Part shown: positions 28,301-35,866 of the stretch, piece after piece
Layout: the number at the start of each line of letters is the position of its first letter
How positions within the stretch are numbered: the first letter of the stretch is position 1
Origin: Ignavibacteria bacterium RIFOXYC2_FULL_35_21
GTDB taxonomy: Bacteria > Bacteroidota > Ignavibacteria > Kapaibacteriales > UBA2268
Length of the DNA: 64,000 nt
Reading direction: 5' to 3'
Assembly (NCBI GenBank): GCA_001804705.1
Contig: MHAY01000001.1
Span: 1 to 64,000, forward strand
The notes under the pieces: generated by a model
Told to the model about the DNA's origin: nothing
The model's input: only the letters and a program-made list of their open reading frames with translations
Database searches by the model: none
Program-made: the position numbers and the translations under genes

Positions 28301-29096
28301 TATTCCTATGAAAGCAGATTTCACAGCCAAACCACTTGAAGGAATAATGCCGCTTGAAGTGCAGTTCACAGACAAATCGCAAGGAACTGTCTCGTCCTGG
28401 TTCTGGGATTTCGGTGAAGGTGGAACATCAACCGAACAGAATCCTACATACACATTCGTTGACGAAGGCTCATACTCCGTCGTACTTGTAGTAAAACATT
28501 CAGACGATTCTTCTGAAGTAATTAAGGACGACTATATATCAGTTTATAAAGCATTCGGAGCTAGCTTTACTGCAGATACAAATTCGGGTGTAATTCCGTT
28601 GACAGTCCATTTTACTGACCAAAGTTTCGGCAATCCTACATCCTGGATTTGGGATTTTGGAGACGGAGGAACAAGCACTGAACAGAATCCTTCGCATGTT
28701 TACACAACACAAGGAATATATAACGTTTCCTTAACCGTATCCGATGGCACTAAGCAATCCACAAAGACCAAGACTGATTTCATCAGTGCATATCATAGCA
28801 CTGCTGTTGATGATGAATCTAACGGATTGGTAGGATTGAATGTATATCCAAATCCTTTTAGTTCATCAACTGCAATCTATTATGAATTAAAGTCTCCTGC
28901 TTACGTTTCTCTTAAAATTTATGATTTAATGGGTAACCTTGTATCATCGCTTGTTGATGAAAGCCAGTCTGACGGCGGAAGAGTTTCAGTATGGAACGGA
29001 ACAAAACCTGACGGTACAAAAGCAAATACAGGCATGTATTTTTACAGGCTGCAGGCAGGAAGTAAAACATTTACAGGCAAATTGATTTTGTATTGA
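25311..29096 (+). CDS. Secreted M36/M4-like zinc metalloprotease with three PKD domains and T9SS tag
   Basis: 1261-aa secreted protease. Order: signal peptide (1-27), fungalysin/thermolysin-type propeptide (KLWYVGYKQAYKGIEVLLSE, ~130-200), catalytic domain with HEYTH (His440, Glu441, His444) and downstream EATAD around 469 giving the third zinc ligand. DGEPHHDGMILSGAFWD matches the post-catalytic region of M36/M4 enzymes. A jelly-roll region (~720-910) and three PKD repeats (starting ~920, 1000 and 1083; each with WxWDFGDG or WFWDFGEG) follow, then a FlgD-like T9SS sorting domain (YPNPFSSSTAIYYEL, ending KTFTGKLILY). Probably digests extracellular protein. SD AAAGGA ahead of ATG 25311. Lies alone. 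Confidence 0.9.
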   Translation: MKKRTAFVLGLTILFSLVLLNLPVFAKIQSNSVIEKDGSILLPSQKSTTHAVSNFTQAPLRSPEWKAFFNANGKWTVLIDKTTLTPHRAFGKPVQIKNINNITNDNVQSASMQFLRDNSKLLNINPDELKLTKTKKVNKLWYVGYKQAYKGIEVLLSEVELRIREDGKVIAFGVEYYNNINVNITPTIPLATAMSNASEGLKFDSKRDVTQSEGRMFILPVKNNGKVKFSLVYDINVETRQPIGKFSSFVDAHSGYVIWRLNKIHDVNTTVNTKGYIKEKYSYDTAKQMPFPHQYFNIGTERNESDKNGSWTKDISSQKSIIAKMEGPWAKVQYILFPIQTSSDSAYFEGSLIPGSNFVLNWNDNYSTLQERMLFYHTNYIHDYLKNLDSAFDGMDFQVILTIIPDFYYFNAGSDGRDITFYGTDSPPNHFAESPSILYHEYTHSVNAQLYLQFGGTPPLGMVNGSTHEATADLGAAFMYDDHIIGKGAYEGDTNQNVRDIDNNNIYPDSIDGEPHHDGMILSGAFWDFRKLTSREIAEKVSHFSKYGTPDDPDVGIAFSEWFIEAILTDDNFGTGDNDPSNGTPHLMELVTAFNEHQIGTDLLLAFSYAHTPLPDTKNIVDPYIVECNLNSEPNILNSHPDSVYVIYTTNNFESMNMVPAIQEPTDQNKYKAEIPALPNGTSVKYYIQAKESVSGRTLKFTGAYPDFEPYQFLVGYETLYLEDFELENNWTVDNQGNSSPNGKWERDVPQEVEYNWNASIWVLQPGEDHTPGGTRCYVTGHLAIPGDIFSYMPDGTTTLISGLYDLSEVNNSVIRFYHYFTCKSYWSESPGNESKLIFEVSSNGGTSWVSVDTITQSTWEWKKSQYDISDYLNTTDRMRFRFIVKTFNNELGFLAYLTEGLIDDFEILVPGDIAPPTIIADFAGTPTTGVAPLSVHFSDSSKGAVSTWWWDFGDGINSTEKNPIHQYTTKGSYNVSLTISDGVNQDTKWKNNYITVIPMKADFTAKPLEGIMPLEVQFTDKSQGTVSSWFWDFGEGGTSTEQNPTYTFVDEGSYSVVLVVKHSDDSSEVIKDDYISVYKAFGASFTADTNSGVIPLTVHFTDQSFGNPTSWIWDFGDGGTSTEQNPSHVYTTQGIYNVSLTVSDGTKQSTKTKTDFISAYHSTAVDDESNGLVGLNVYPNPFSSSTAIYYELKSPAYVSLKIYDLMGNLVSSLVDESQSDGGRVSVWNGTKPDGTKANTGMYFYRLQAGSKTFTGKLILY

Positions 29097-29112
29097 TTAT
29101 TGATTTTGTAGT

Positions 29113-29131
29113 GGCAATTTCTAAAATTGCC
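29113..29131. terminator. Hairpin GGCAATTT/AAATTGCC after the protease gene
   Basis: GGCAATTT-CTA-AAATTGCC lies 16 nt after the protease stop and before the next gene. It shares its arms with the GGGCAATTC-type palindromes at 29909 and 32106, so it is both a possible terminator and a member of that repeat family. Confidence 0.5.
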
Positions 29132-29174
29132 CATTACTTATTTTTTAACATTAATTTATTGAGGATTTGTTCAA

Positions 29175-29894
29175 ATGAAAAAATTATTGCTTAGTATATT
29201 TTTGAGCGGTTTATTTTTTATTAGCGGCACATATGCACAGCCTAAGCTCGAAATCATAGGCGGAGACTCATACAACTGGAATAAAGTAACGCCTAAGGAA
29301 TCACCTCTGAAAGCAACTATATTGCTTAAGAATTCAGGGAAAGAAAGACTGTTGATAAACAGCGTGAGGCCCTCCTGCGGATGCACGGCAGTACTGCTCG
29401 ATACCAGCCAGTTGGAACCCGGGCAGGTTGCCAAGCTCGATGTAAAGTTAAACATTCCGAATAAATCGGGTCCCGTTGTTAAAACAGTATTCATTGCTTC
29501 GAATGACCCTGTGAAACCAAACGTTAATTTTTACCTGAAGGCAGATGTTCATGTTGAAATTGAGGTTTCCCCGAACCAGTATTTTAATTTTGACGATATG
29601 AAAATCGGAATAGAAACATCATCCAAAGTGAAACTAATAAATCACTCGACGAGGAGTGTTACTTTTACCGATTTTAAAATTACTCCTGATATTTTGAAAG
29701 TCAATCTTTCAAAAGAACTCGTATTAAAACCCAATGAGGAGTATGAAATAGTTGCCAGCGTTAAACCTGAGAAAAAGGGATATTTCGGATGCAATGTGAA
29801 GATGAAAACATCCCATCCCGAATACCCCGAGATTCTCATTATGGGCAGCAGCGTTGTCAGCGACACAGCGGAGATTAAATCCGTACCGAAATAA
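29175..29894 (+). CDS. Secreted DUF1573 domain protein
   Basis: Signal peptide (LLLSIFLSGLFFISGTYAQ). Residues ~35-130 are DUF1573 with its hallmark SVRPSCGCTAV, followed by LEPGQVAKLDVKLN and VFIASNDPVKP. A second related Ig/ASH-like module (~135-230, FNFDDMKIGIETSSKVKLINHS) has no Cys pair. Common in Bacteroidota as periplasmic proteins of unknown role. AGGA is present upstream of the ATG. Monocistronic, closed by a palindrome. Confidence 0.85.
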   Translation: MKKLLLSIFLSGLFFISGTYAQPKLEIIGGDSYNWNKVTPKESPLKATILLKNSGKERLLINSVRPSCGCTAVLLDTSQLEPGQVAKLDVKLNIPNKSGPVVKTVFIASNDPVKPNVNFYLKADVHVEIEVSPNQYFNFDDMKIGIETSSKVKLINHSTRSVTFTDFKITPDILKVNLSKELVLKPNEEYEIVASVKPEKKGYFGCNVKMKTSHPEYPEILIMGSSVVSDTAEIKSVPK

Positions 29895-29908
29895 TGTATA
29901 AATTTTCC

Positions 29909-29936
29909 GTAGGGGCAATTCATGAATTACCCCTAC
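29909..29936. terminator. GTAGGGG...CCCCTAC palindrome between convergent genes
   Basis: GTAGGGGCAATTCA/TGAATTACCCCTAC is a 28-nt inverted repeat with one mismatched pair, between the DUF1573 gene and the convergent propeller gene; likely a bidirectional terminator built from a dispersed palindromic repeat (see 32106-32125). Confidence 0.6.
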
Positions 29937-29939
29937 AAT

Positions 29940-32006
29940 TTATGGAACGAAAAACATTTTTTTCGATAATGACTGCCCTTCAAATTGAATACGGCATATA
30001 TAGACACCTGTAAATACATCAATGCCGGATTCATCCCTGCCATCCCATGAAATTGTGTGACTGCCTGCTATTTCAAAATCTGATACTAAATTCTTTACCA
30101 ACTGCCCTTGAATATCATAAATCCTGAATATAACATTTCCATCTTTTGGAATACCGTATTTAAATTCAGTATTTGAATTGAAAGGATTCGGATTGTTTTG
30201 TTCAAGTGTTAATTGAGATGGTATTTTGATTGTTATCAACTCTGATAGTGGACGACGCCAGATACTAAAACCAGTTCGCCATGTTCCAACAAATAATATT
30301 GAATCATGTAAGGTAACAGATTTTATATGTGAATATTGAGCTAAACCATCACTTACATCAGTCCAACTTGTATCATTAGATAGAAGAGAAATATCTCCAT
30401 AATTTGTTCCAATAAAGAAAATGTTATCATCATTAAACACATATGCTACTTTTGCCAAACTATTTTTAAAACCATCATCAATTTTTTTCCAGTTAGCACC
30501 ATAATTAGAAGAGTAAAATACTCCATCTCCATAGGTAGCAGCATAAAGATGAGAACCAATAGCTATTAATGAATAAACACTATATTTAGTAAATCCAATT
30601 CTTATTGAATTCCAACTTAAACCGTTGTTTGATGAATAAAATACGTAACCGCTATCTGAACCCGCATAAATATTAATTCCATTTGTAGCAAGGGATTTTA
30701 TTTTAAATTGTGTTAATCCTGTATTTACTCTATTCCAAGTTAGACCATTGTTTGTTGATTTAAAAATTCCAGTACTTGAAGTTCCTGCAAATATATTTGT
30801 TCCCTTAACAACCAAAGAAAGAATTGGATAATATAATAGTTCATTATCTAACATTTTCCAAATATTTCCATTATCCGATGATAGATATAGCCCTCTCCCG
30901 GTACCAGCCAAAATAATTGAATCTATTTCAGTAAGTGAGCTTATATATCCATCTTTAAGTCCATTATTATTTCTAATCCAACTATCACCATAATTAGAGG
31001 ATAAAAATATTCCGGAACCCTCTGTACCAGCAAATATTAAATTTCCTTTTGATAGCATAGTATTGACTTCAGCATTATACAATCCATTACTACCATCAAT
31101 CCAATTTATACCTTCATCATTTGAAATATAAATCCCATAACCACTTAAAGCAGCAAATAATTTCGAATTATAAGCCATTAATGATATAAAATATATACTG
31201 TCATTAATTAAATTCCAACTATTACCATCATCCATAGAAACAAAAATACCAGATTGAGTACCAGCAAATAATTTTGTCCCAAGGGTCGTAAATGATAAAG
31301 CATATAAATTATTTAAATTATTAAACGCTTCGCGCCAATTCTTGCCATTATTTGTTGTAATAAAGATACCATCAACTGTTCCTGCTATTAAATTAGAACC
31401 ACTTCTATAAAGTCTAAATACATGGTCTGCATTTAAGCCATTATTTACGGGACTCCAACTTATTCCATTATTAGTAGATTTATAAACACCATCATAACCA
31501 GCGCTGGCAAACAAAATAGAATCTATTAAAACAAGTGAATATACATAACATGTATCAGGTAAACCATTATTTCTAATTTCCCATGTTTTTCCGTTATTGG
31601 TTGTTATACAAATACCAACAATTTCTGTCCCAGCAAATAAAATAGAATCTTTAAATATTAAACATTTAACATCAGTTTCTTGCATTCCATGGCTTAACCA
31701 AGTCCAATTTGTTCCTTGGTTAGATGAAACAAAAACACCTATTTGAGTACCGGCAAAAATATTAGAATCACTAATAATAAGAGACTCTACCCAATATAAA
31801 TCATTCTCTACTAGTTCCCAGCTATCACCATTATTAGATGAACGAAATATGTCACCTTGTTTTGTGCCAGCATAAATAAAAGTATCATCGGCAACAAAAC
31901 ATCTAATATGTCCACCATAAGGTCCATTTGTTCGAACCCACTGGGCATTTGCAGGCTTTATCAAAAAGCAAAAGATAATAACAAGAAGAATAAGTATATG
32001 TTTCAT
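29940..32006 (-). CDS. Secreted Asp-box beta-propeller protein with T9SS sorting domain
   Basis: Signal peptide (ILILLVIIFCFLIKPANAQ). About a dozen ~45-residue repeats carrying Asp-box motifs (SSNNGDSW, SSNQGTNW, TTNNGKTW, STNNGISW, SMDDGNSW, SSNYGDSW) alternate with IFAGT-type strands over residues ~20-590, enough for a long or double propeller. The C-terminus (NNPNPFNSNTEFKYG, FRIYDIQGQLV, GVYICRIQ...KKMFFVP) is a FlgD-like T9SS sorting domain. SD AAGGAG is ~6 nt before the ATG. The near-identical repeats suggest expansion by duplication. Substrate unknown. Confidence 0.87.
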   Translation of the reverse strand: MKHILILLVIIFCFLIKPANAQWVRTNGPYGGHIRCFVADDTFIYAGTKQGDIFRSSNNGDSWELVENDLYWVESLIISDSNIFAGTQIGVFVSSNQGTNWTWLSHGMQETDVKCLIFKDSILFAGTEIVGICITTNNGKTWEIRNNGLPDTCYVYSLVLIDSILFASAGYDGVYKSTNNGISWSPVNNGLNADHVFRLYRSGSNLIAGTVDGIFITTNNGKNWREAFNNLNNLYALSFTTLGTKLFAGTQSGIFVSMDDGNSWNLINDSIYFISLMAYNSKLFAALSGYGIYISNDEGINWIDGSNGLYNAEVNTMLSKGNLIFAGTEGSGIFLSSNYGDSWIRNNNGLKDGYISSLTEIDSIILAGTGRGLYLSSDNGNIWKMLDNELLYYPILSLVVKGTNIFAGTSSTGIFKSTNNGLTWNRVNTGLTQFKIKSLATNGINIYAGSDSGYVFYSSNNGLSWNSIRIGFTKYSVYSLIAIGSHLYAATYGDGVFYSSNYGANWKKIDDGFKNSLAKVAYVFNDDNIFFIGTNYGDISLLSNDTSWTDVSDGLAQYSHIKSVTLHDSILFVGTWRTGFSIWRRPLSELITIKIPSQLTLEQNNPNPFNSNTEFKYGIPKDGNVIFRIYDIQGQLVKNLVSDFEIAGSHTISWDGRDESGIDVFTGVYICRIQFEGQSLSKKMFFVP

Positions 32007-32105
32007 TTTGTGTTCTCCTTTTTGATGCTATTAGTTTTAAAGGAAATTTTTATAAAATTTTTACTTCACAACAATACAAAAATTATTACACTATTCAAAG
32101 TCATT

Positions 32106-32125
32106 GGGCAATTCGTGAATTGCCC
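32106..32125. repeat. GGGCAATTC palindrome
   Basis: GGGCAATTCG/TGAATTGCCC followed by CCTAC, 9 nt downstream of the rtcB stop. Same family as 29909-29936; may serve as the rtcB terminator (reading leftwards). Confidence 0.6.
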
Positions 32126-32133
32126 CTACATCT

Positions 32134-33573
32134 TTATCCTTTAATCACTGCTATTGGTTTTAATTTCACGATTTTTTTTGCGATCCCGGCTTTTTCTACA
32201 ACATCAACAACAGATTCAACATTTTTGTATGCCGCAGGTGCTTCCTCGGCTAATCCTTTGAGTGAACCTGTTTGTATGTTAATTCCTTTTTCGTTCAGTT
32301 CATTTTTCAATTCATCGCCTCGGATTTGTTTCCGTGCGGCTGTGCGGGACATCAGTCTGCCTGCGCCGTGGCAGGTTGAACCGAAGCTATGTACCATGCT
32401 CCCTTTTAATCCGGCAAGAACGTAAGACGAAGTTCCCATACTCCCGGGAATCAGTACGGGCTGACCAATGTTCCGATATTCAGGTGTAACTTCGGGATGA
32501 CCTGCTGGGAAAGCCCTGGTGGCACCCTTGCGATGTACGAGCACTTTTCTTTTTTCTCCCATGACTGTGTGTTCTTCGATTTTTGCAATGTTGTGAGCGA
32601 CATCATACAAGAGGCTAAGTTTTCCGGAGGATTTTCCAAAAACATTTCTCCAAGCCTCGCGGATTTCCCATGTAATAAGCTGGCGGTTTGTCCATGCGAA
32701 GTTTGCGGCGGCTGACATTGCCGCAAAATACGACTGTCCTTCGGGTGAGGATATTGGCACACAAGACAATTCACGGTCGGGTAGTGTAATTCCATACTGT
32801 GGTGCAAGAGAAATCATCTGTTTGATATAATCAGTTGCGACCTGGTGTCCCAAGCCGCGTGAGCCTGTGTGAATCTGAATCACAACCTGGTTTTCTTTTA
32901 GTCCGTAAGCACGGGCCGCTTCCTCGTCAAATATTTTTTGAACTCTGTTCACTTCTACAAAGTGGTTGCCTGCTCCCATTGTGCCAAGCTGGTCTCTCCC
33001 CCGGTCAACGGCATTTCTGGAAACAGCAGAAGCATCAGCCGAGTCGAGGCTTCCTCCAGATTCGATATACCTCAAATCGTTTTCTTCTGTATATCTTTCG
33101 CTGTCAGCCCAGTTACAGCCTTTGTTCAGGACTTTGTCCATTTCCACATTACTGAGCTGTACCCTTCCGCATTTTCCAACACCAGACGGTACATATTTAT
33201 ATATTTCCTTTGCAAGTTCATCAATCCTGTCTTTAATATCATCATAACTCAGATTTGATTTAAGCAGCCGGATTCCGCAGTTGATGTCGTATCCGATACC
33301 GCCCGGCGAGATTACACCATCGGACATATCCGTAGCGGCGACTGCACCAATCGGAAATCCATAGCCCTCGTGGGCATCGGGCATTACCATTGCATACGAG
33401 ATAATTCCCGGCAGGCTCGTTACATTTATTAACTGGACAAGTGTTCTATCCCTCATGACAAGGCTGAGCATGTCTTCGCTGGCAAAGATGCGTGCAGGTA
33501 CATTCATGAAATCTTTTGTACCCTTGGCAACTTCCCAAATCACAGGCGATATTTGATTGAAGGTTACTTCCAT
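32134..33573 (-). CDS. rtcB: RNA-splicing ligase RtcB
   Basis: GTP- and Mn2+-dependent RNA ligase joining 2',3'-cyclic phosphate and 5'-OH ends. Metal ligands visible in MPDAHEGYGFPIGAV, YDINCGIR, GAGNHFVEV, IQIHTGSRGLGHQ and YDVAHNIAKIE. The guanylylated-His region reads HSFGSTCHGAGR, and GSMGTSSYVLAG is present. 479 residues, full length. No archease gene adjoins; it is a single gene. No SD before ATG 33573. Likely role in RNA repair or tRNA healing. Confidence 0.95.
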   Translation of the reverse strand: MEVTFNQISPVIWEVAKGTKDFMNVPARIFASEDMLSLVMRDRTLVQLINVTSLPGIISYAMVMPDAHEGYGFPIGAVAATDMSDGVISPGGIGYDINCGIRLLKSNLSYDDIKDRIDELAKEIYKYVPSGVGKCGRVQLSNVEMDKVLNKGCNWADSERYTEENDLRYIESGGSLDSADASAVSRNAVDRGRDQLGTMGAGNHFVEVNRVQKIFDEEAARAYGLKENQVVIQIHTGSRGLGHQVATDYIKQMISLAPQYGITLPDRELSCVPISSPEGQSYFAAMSAAANFAWTNRQLITWEIREAWRNVFGKSSGKLSLLYDVAHNIAKIEEHTVMGEKRKVLVHRKGATRAFPAGHPEVTPEYRNIGQPVLIPGSMGTSSYVLAGLKGSMVHSFGSTCHGAGRLMSRTAARKQIRGDELKNELNEKGINIQTGSLKGLAEEAPAAYKNVESVVDVVEKAGIAKKIVKLKPIAVIKG

Positions 33574-33647
33574 TTTATTATTTAGATGTTACACTTAAAT
33601 TTTATTTTAAATCAATAATTTTCAATTTTCAATCAATTATGTAATTT

Positions 33648-33815
33648 TTAATGTTAAATAAGATAATGATTTTTCCGCTTTCGACCTATCTATAACCTTG
33701 AAGTCATAATTTATTTTTAATTAAATATTTTGATTTTTTTTCATTATAAATTCAATGAAAATTAAAAATTTAAAAATGAAAATTCTATTATGTTGTTTAA
33801 CAAGAATTATTATCT
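33648..33815 (+). repeat. Dispersed intergenic element, copy 2
   Basis: Matches copy 1 (21302-21450) in AATGTTAAATAAG, CGACCTATCTATAACCTTG followed by AAGTCATAA, TAATTAAATATTTTGA, and AAATTCTATTATGTTG followed by TAACA. It carries an extra AT-rich insertion (33735-33785). Confidence 0.65.
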
Positions 33816-33879
33816 CATTATTCTTTTTAAAGTTGTCGAAAAAATAATCTTTTTTTTGCAATTAAAATCAAAATATTTG

Positions 33880-33911
33880 TTGCCGATTTGTTATAAAATT
33901 TATTAACTTTG
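33880..33911 (+). promoter_or_regulatory. Bacteroidota-type promoter (TTG-N21-TAACTTTG)
   Basis: TAACTTTG at 33904-33911 with TTG at 33880-33882, 21 nt upstream. It lies 28 nt before ATG 33940, giving a short leader without an SD sequence. Confidence 0.55.
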
Positions 33912-33939
33912 TCAAATTCAATAAAAAAATGATATATCA

Positions 33940-34833
33940 ATGTTTGAAAAAAAGAAAAAACAGCCGTCAGCAATGTTTTCTTATGAGGGATTCTCAATTT
34001 CTCTTATATGGATTGGTGTGATTGTCATTTTATCAATCTTCATTATTTTTTCTTTCGACATATTTGTTTTCCATTGGATAAGCGCCGAACAGAACAATAA
34101 ACTCGGTTCCCTCGGACAGCTTCTCGAAGGAGCAGTAGGCACTATGTGGGCTCTTGCAGGTGTTATTCTATACTATGAGGCACTGAGGTTCCAAAGAATG
34201 GAATTGAAATCTCAAAGGCACGAGCTGGAGCTGAACAGGCAGGAAGTCATCGAGCAGACCCAGCAGTTGAGGGCACAAAACCAAACACTATTTATTCAAA
34301 CATTCGAAAACACATTTTTCCAGTTAGTTTCTCTTCACAATGATATAGTTAATAATATTTCGATTGAACATTTTGATGTCGTTACCAACAGTGAACGAAG
34401 GATTACGGGAAGGCAGTGCTTTTTTCAATTTTACAACGATTTCAGATACACTTATTCAAATCATATTGATTTAGTGGGTGGTGCTTTCCCCGAAAAAGAA
34501 GATATTCTAAGTACTTTGAACGAAGCTTTCATAACTTTTTTCAACAGGTACCAGGAGATGCTTGGGCATTACCTCAGAAATGTCCATAACATTATTAAAT
34601 TTATTGATTCGAGCGATATAAAAAACAAATGGCTCTATACCAATCTTTTCCATGACCATCTTTCTAATTTTGAATTATGCCTTATTTTATACTACTGCAT
34701 TTCAGACATTGGTATTAAACTGAAACCTCTTGCCGAGAAATATTCTCTTCTTGAAAACATACCCGTTGACGAAATCATTGACATGAGGCACCGCGACTAT
34801 CTTAGCTCCACAGCCTTCAGGCCTATGAGATAA
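33940..34833 (+). CDS. putAbiC-like membrane protein (second copy)
   Basis: Two TMs (LIWIGVIVILSIFIIFSF and LLEGAVGTMWALAGVILYYEAL), then a coiled-coil stretch (RMELKSQRHELELNRQEVIEQTQQLRAQ) and a helical domain beginning FENTFFQLVSLHNDIVNNI. The TM2 segment GQLLEGAVGTMWALAGVILYYEAL aligns well with GNFIAGLLGSMIALFAAILFYKAL of the 14311 gene. The F(E/D)NxFFxLxxLHxxIV motif is characteristic of the putAbiC family. It lies near a toxin-antitoxin pair and an orphan terminase. An antiphage role is inferred. Confidence 0.68.
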   Translation: MFEKKKKQPSAMFSYEGFSISLIWIGVIVILSIFIIFSFDIFVFHWISAEQNNKLGSLGQLLEGAVGTMWALAGVILYYEALRFQRMELKSQRHELELNRQEVIEQTQQLRAQNQTLFIQTFENTFFQLVSLHNDIVNNISIEHFDVVTNSERRITGRQCFFQFYNDFRYTYSNHIDLVGGAFPEKEDILSTLNEAFITFFNRYQEMLGHYLRNVHNIIKFIDSSDIKNKWLYTNLFHDHLSNFELCLILYYCISDIGIKLKPLAEKYSLLENIPVDEIIDMRHRDYLSSTAFRPMR

Positions 34834-35353
34834 CAATTTATAATTATTAAGGCTGAAGGCTGTTAGACTGTTAGGATGAATTAAATTAATATAACAATTC
34901 TATGGCGTAGTGATTAAATATCAGTAGAAGATGAATCGCTCTCCCACACTAATCAATTACGAATTACGATTTACGAATTACTAATGAAATTTTTCCTTTG
35001 CGAACTTTGCGTGAACAAAAGAGACCCTTCGACATGCTCAGGGTGACATAGAGAATGGAATCCAAACCGAGTTTAGAATGACTTTCATTCGCTTTGTTTT
35101 TTACTGTTATATTATCGCAACGCGATAGCATTGTTTTGTTGATTTTTTACACCTACCCTGCCCTTCCTCAAGGAATGGAAATTAAAAATACATTTCTGCT
35201 ACTCTCATGAGGGGAATTTGATGCGGGTTATGGCTATGGATTCCGTACCAGGCACAGAATGTATAAAAAACATAATCCGTAAATTTAGCCATTAATAAAA
35301 AAATTGCAATTTGTAATTAAGAAAATCGTTGAATAGTTTAAAAGGAAAATGAA
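34834..35353. other. 520-nt gene-free region with several repeat fragments
   Basis: Contains AATTACGAATTACGA repeats (34960-34985), an inverted copy of the GTCACCCTGAGC repeat (35024-35047), a TATCGC-AAC-GCGATA hairpin (35113-35127), and a half-copy of the 24-nt palindrome (35279-35295). No ORF or RNA gene was recognised. The density of repeats suggests an insertion and deletion hot spot. Confidence 0.5.
35024..35047 (-). repeat. Inverted copy of the GTCACCCTGAGC repeat
   Basis: ACCCTTCGACATGCTCAGGG followed by TGAC is the reverse complement of the 14230 element with one change. Confidence 0.7.
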
Positions 35354-35548
35354 ATGGGAAATACAACTGAAATAAAATCACAAGTCAAAGAAGCTATGGC
35401 TGAGTTTTTCACGGAAAATAGGACTATTCTTCGTGACGCAGTCATTGATGCTATTGAAGATATTGGCCTAGAAAAAGCCATTGCTGAAGGCGACAAAAAT
35501 GATTATGTCAGCGAAGAAGAAATTCTGTCTACTCTTAACTCGATATAG
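35354..35548 (+). CDS. Putative antitoxin of RelE-type pair
   Basis: 64 residues, acidic and helical (VKEAMAEFFTENRTILRDAVIDAIEDIGLEKAI), ending SEEEILSTLNSI, the usual look of short antitoxins paired with RelE/ParE toxins. AAAGGA lies upstream of ATG 35354. The toxin start lies 8 nt after the stop. No DNA-binding motif can be assigned with confidence. Confidence 0.72.
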   Translation: MGNTTEIKSQVKEAMAEFFTENRTILRDAVIDAIEDIGLEKAIAEGDKNDYVSEEEILSTLNSI

Positions 35549-35556
35549 AATTGTTG

Positions 35557-35829
35557 ATGAAAATCAAATTTGAAAGTTCATTCCAAAGGGACGTAAAGAA
35601 AATTCAGGATAAAAAATTATCTACACAAATTAAAAATGTAATCTCATTAGTAAAAGAAGTTCAGTCTGTTCAAGACATACCAAATTTCAGAAAAATAACC
35701 GGCTCAAGATATTATTACAGAATCAGAGTTGGTAACTACAGAATTGGATGTAAATACCAGAATAATGAATTTACTTTTATTCGCTTTCTCCACAGAAAAG
35801 ATATATACCATTATTTCCCTGAATCCTGA
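35557..35829 (+). CDS. RelE/ParE-family toxin
   Basis: 90 residues from ATG 35557 (TTG codons at 35551 and 35554 are less likely). MKIKFESSFQRDVKKIQDKKLSTQIKN, ITGSRYYYRIRVGNYRIGCKY and FIRFLHRKDIYHYFP match the RelE/ParE fold, with the Y-x-R-I-R-V-G-x-Y-R-I signature and a terminal Arg-Lys-(D)-Y motif. Expected to be an mRNA interferase or gyrase poison; which one cannot be told. It forms a toxin-antitoxin operon with the preceding gene. Confidence 0.86.
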   Translation: MKIKFESSFQRDVKKIQDKKLSTQIKNVISLVKEVQSVQDIPNFRKITGSRYYYRIRVGNYRIGCKYQNNEFTFIRFLHRKDIYHYFPES

Positions 35830-35866
35830 TATTTATTTTAAACTCAATAATCCCCTTGAACAACAA

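Larger units (their letters stand above)
33574..33939. other. 366-nt divergent intergenic region with second copy of the dispersed element
   Basis: Between divergent rtcB and the putAbiC-like gene. It contains the repeat element copy 2 (33648-33815), AAAATTAAAAATTTAAAAATG low-complexity sequence, and a promoter for the rightward gene. Confidence 0.5.

Noticed and set aside
32835-33258. Overlapping + strand ORFs of 93-106 aa inside rtcB
   Set aside because: Three alternative-frame shadows of a conserved minus-strand gene.
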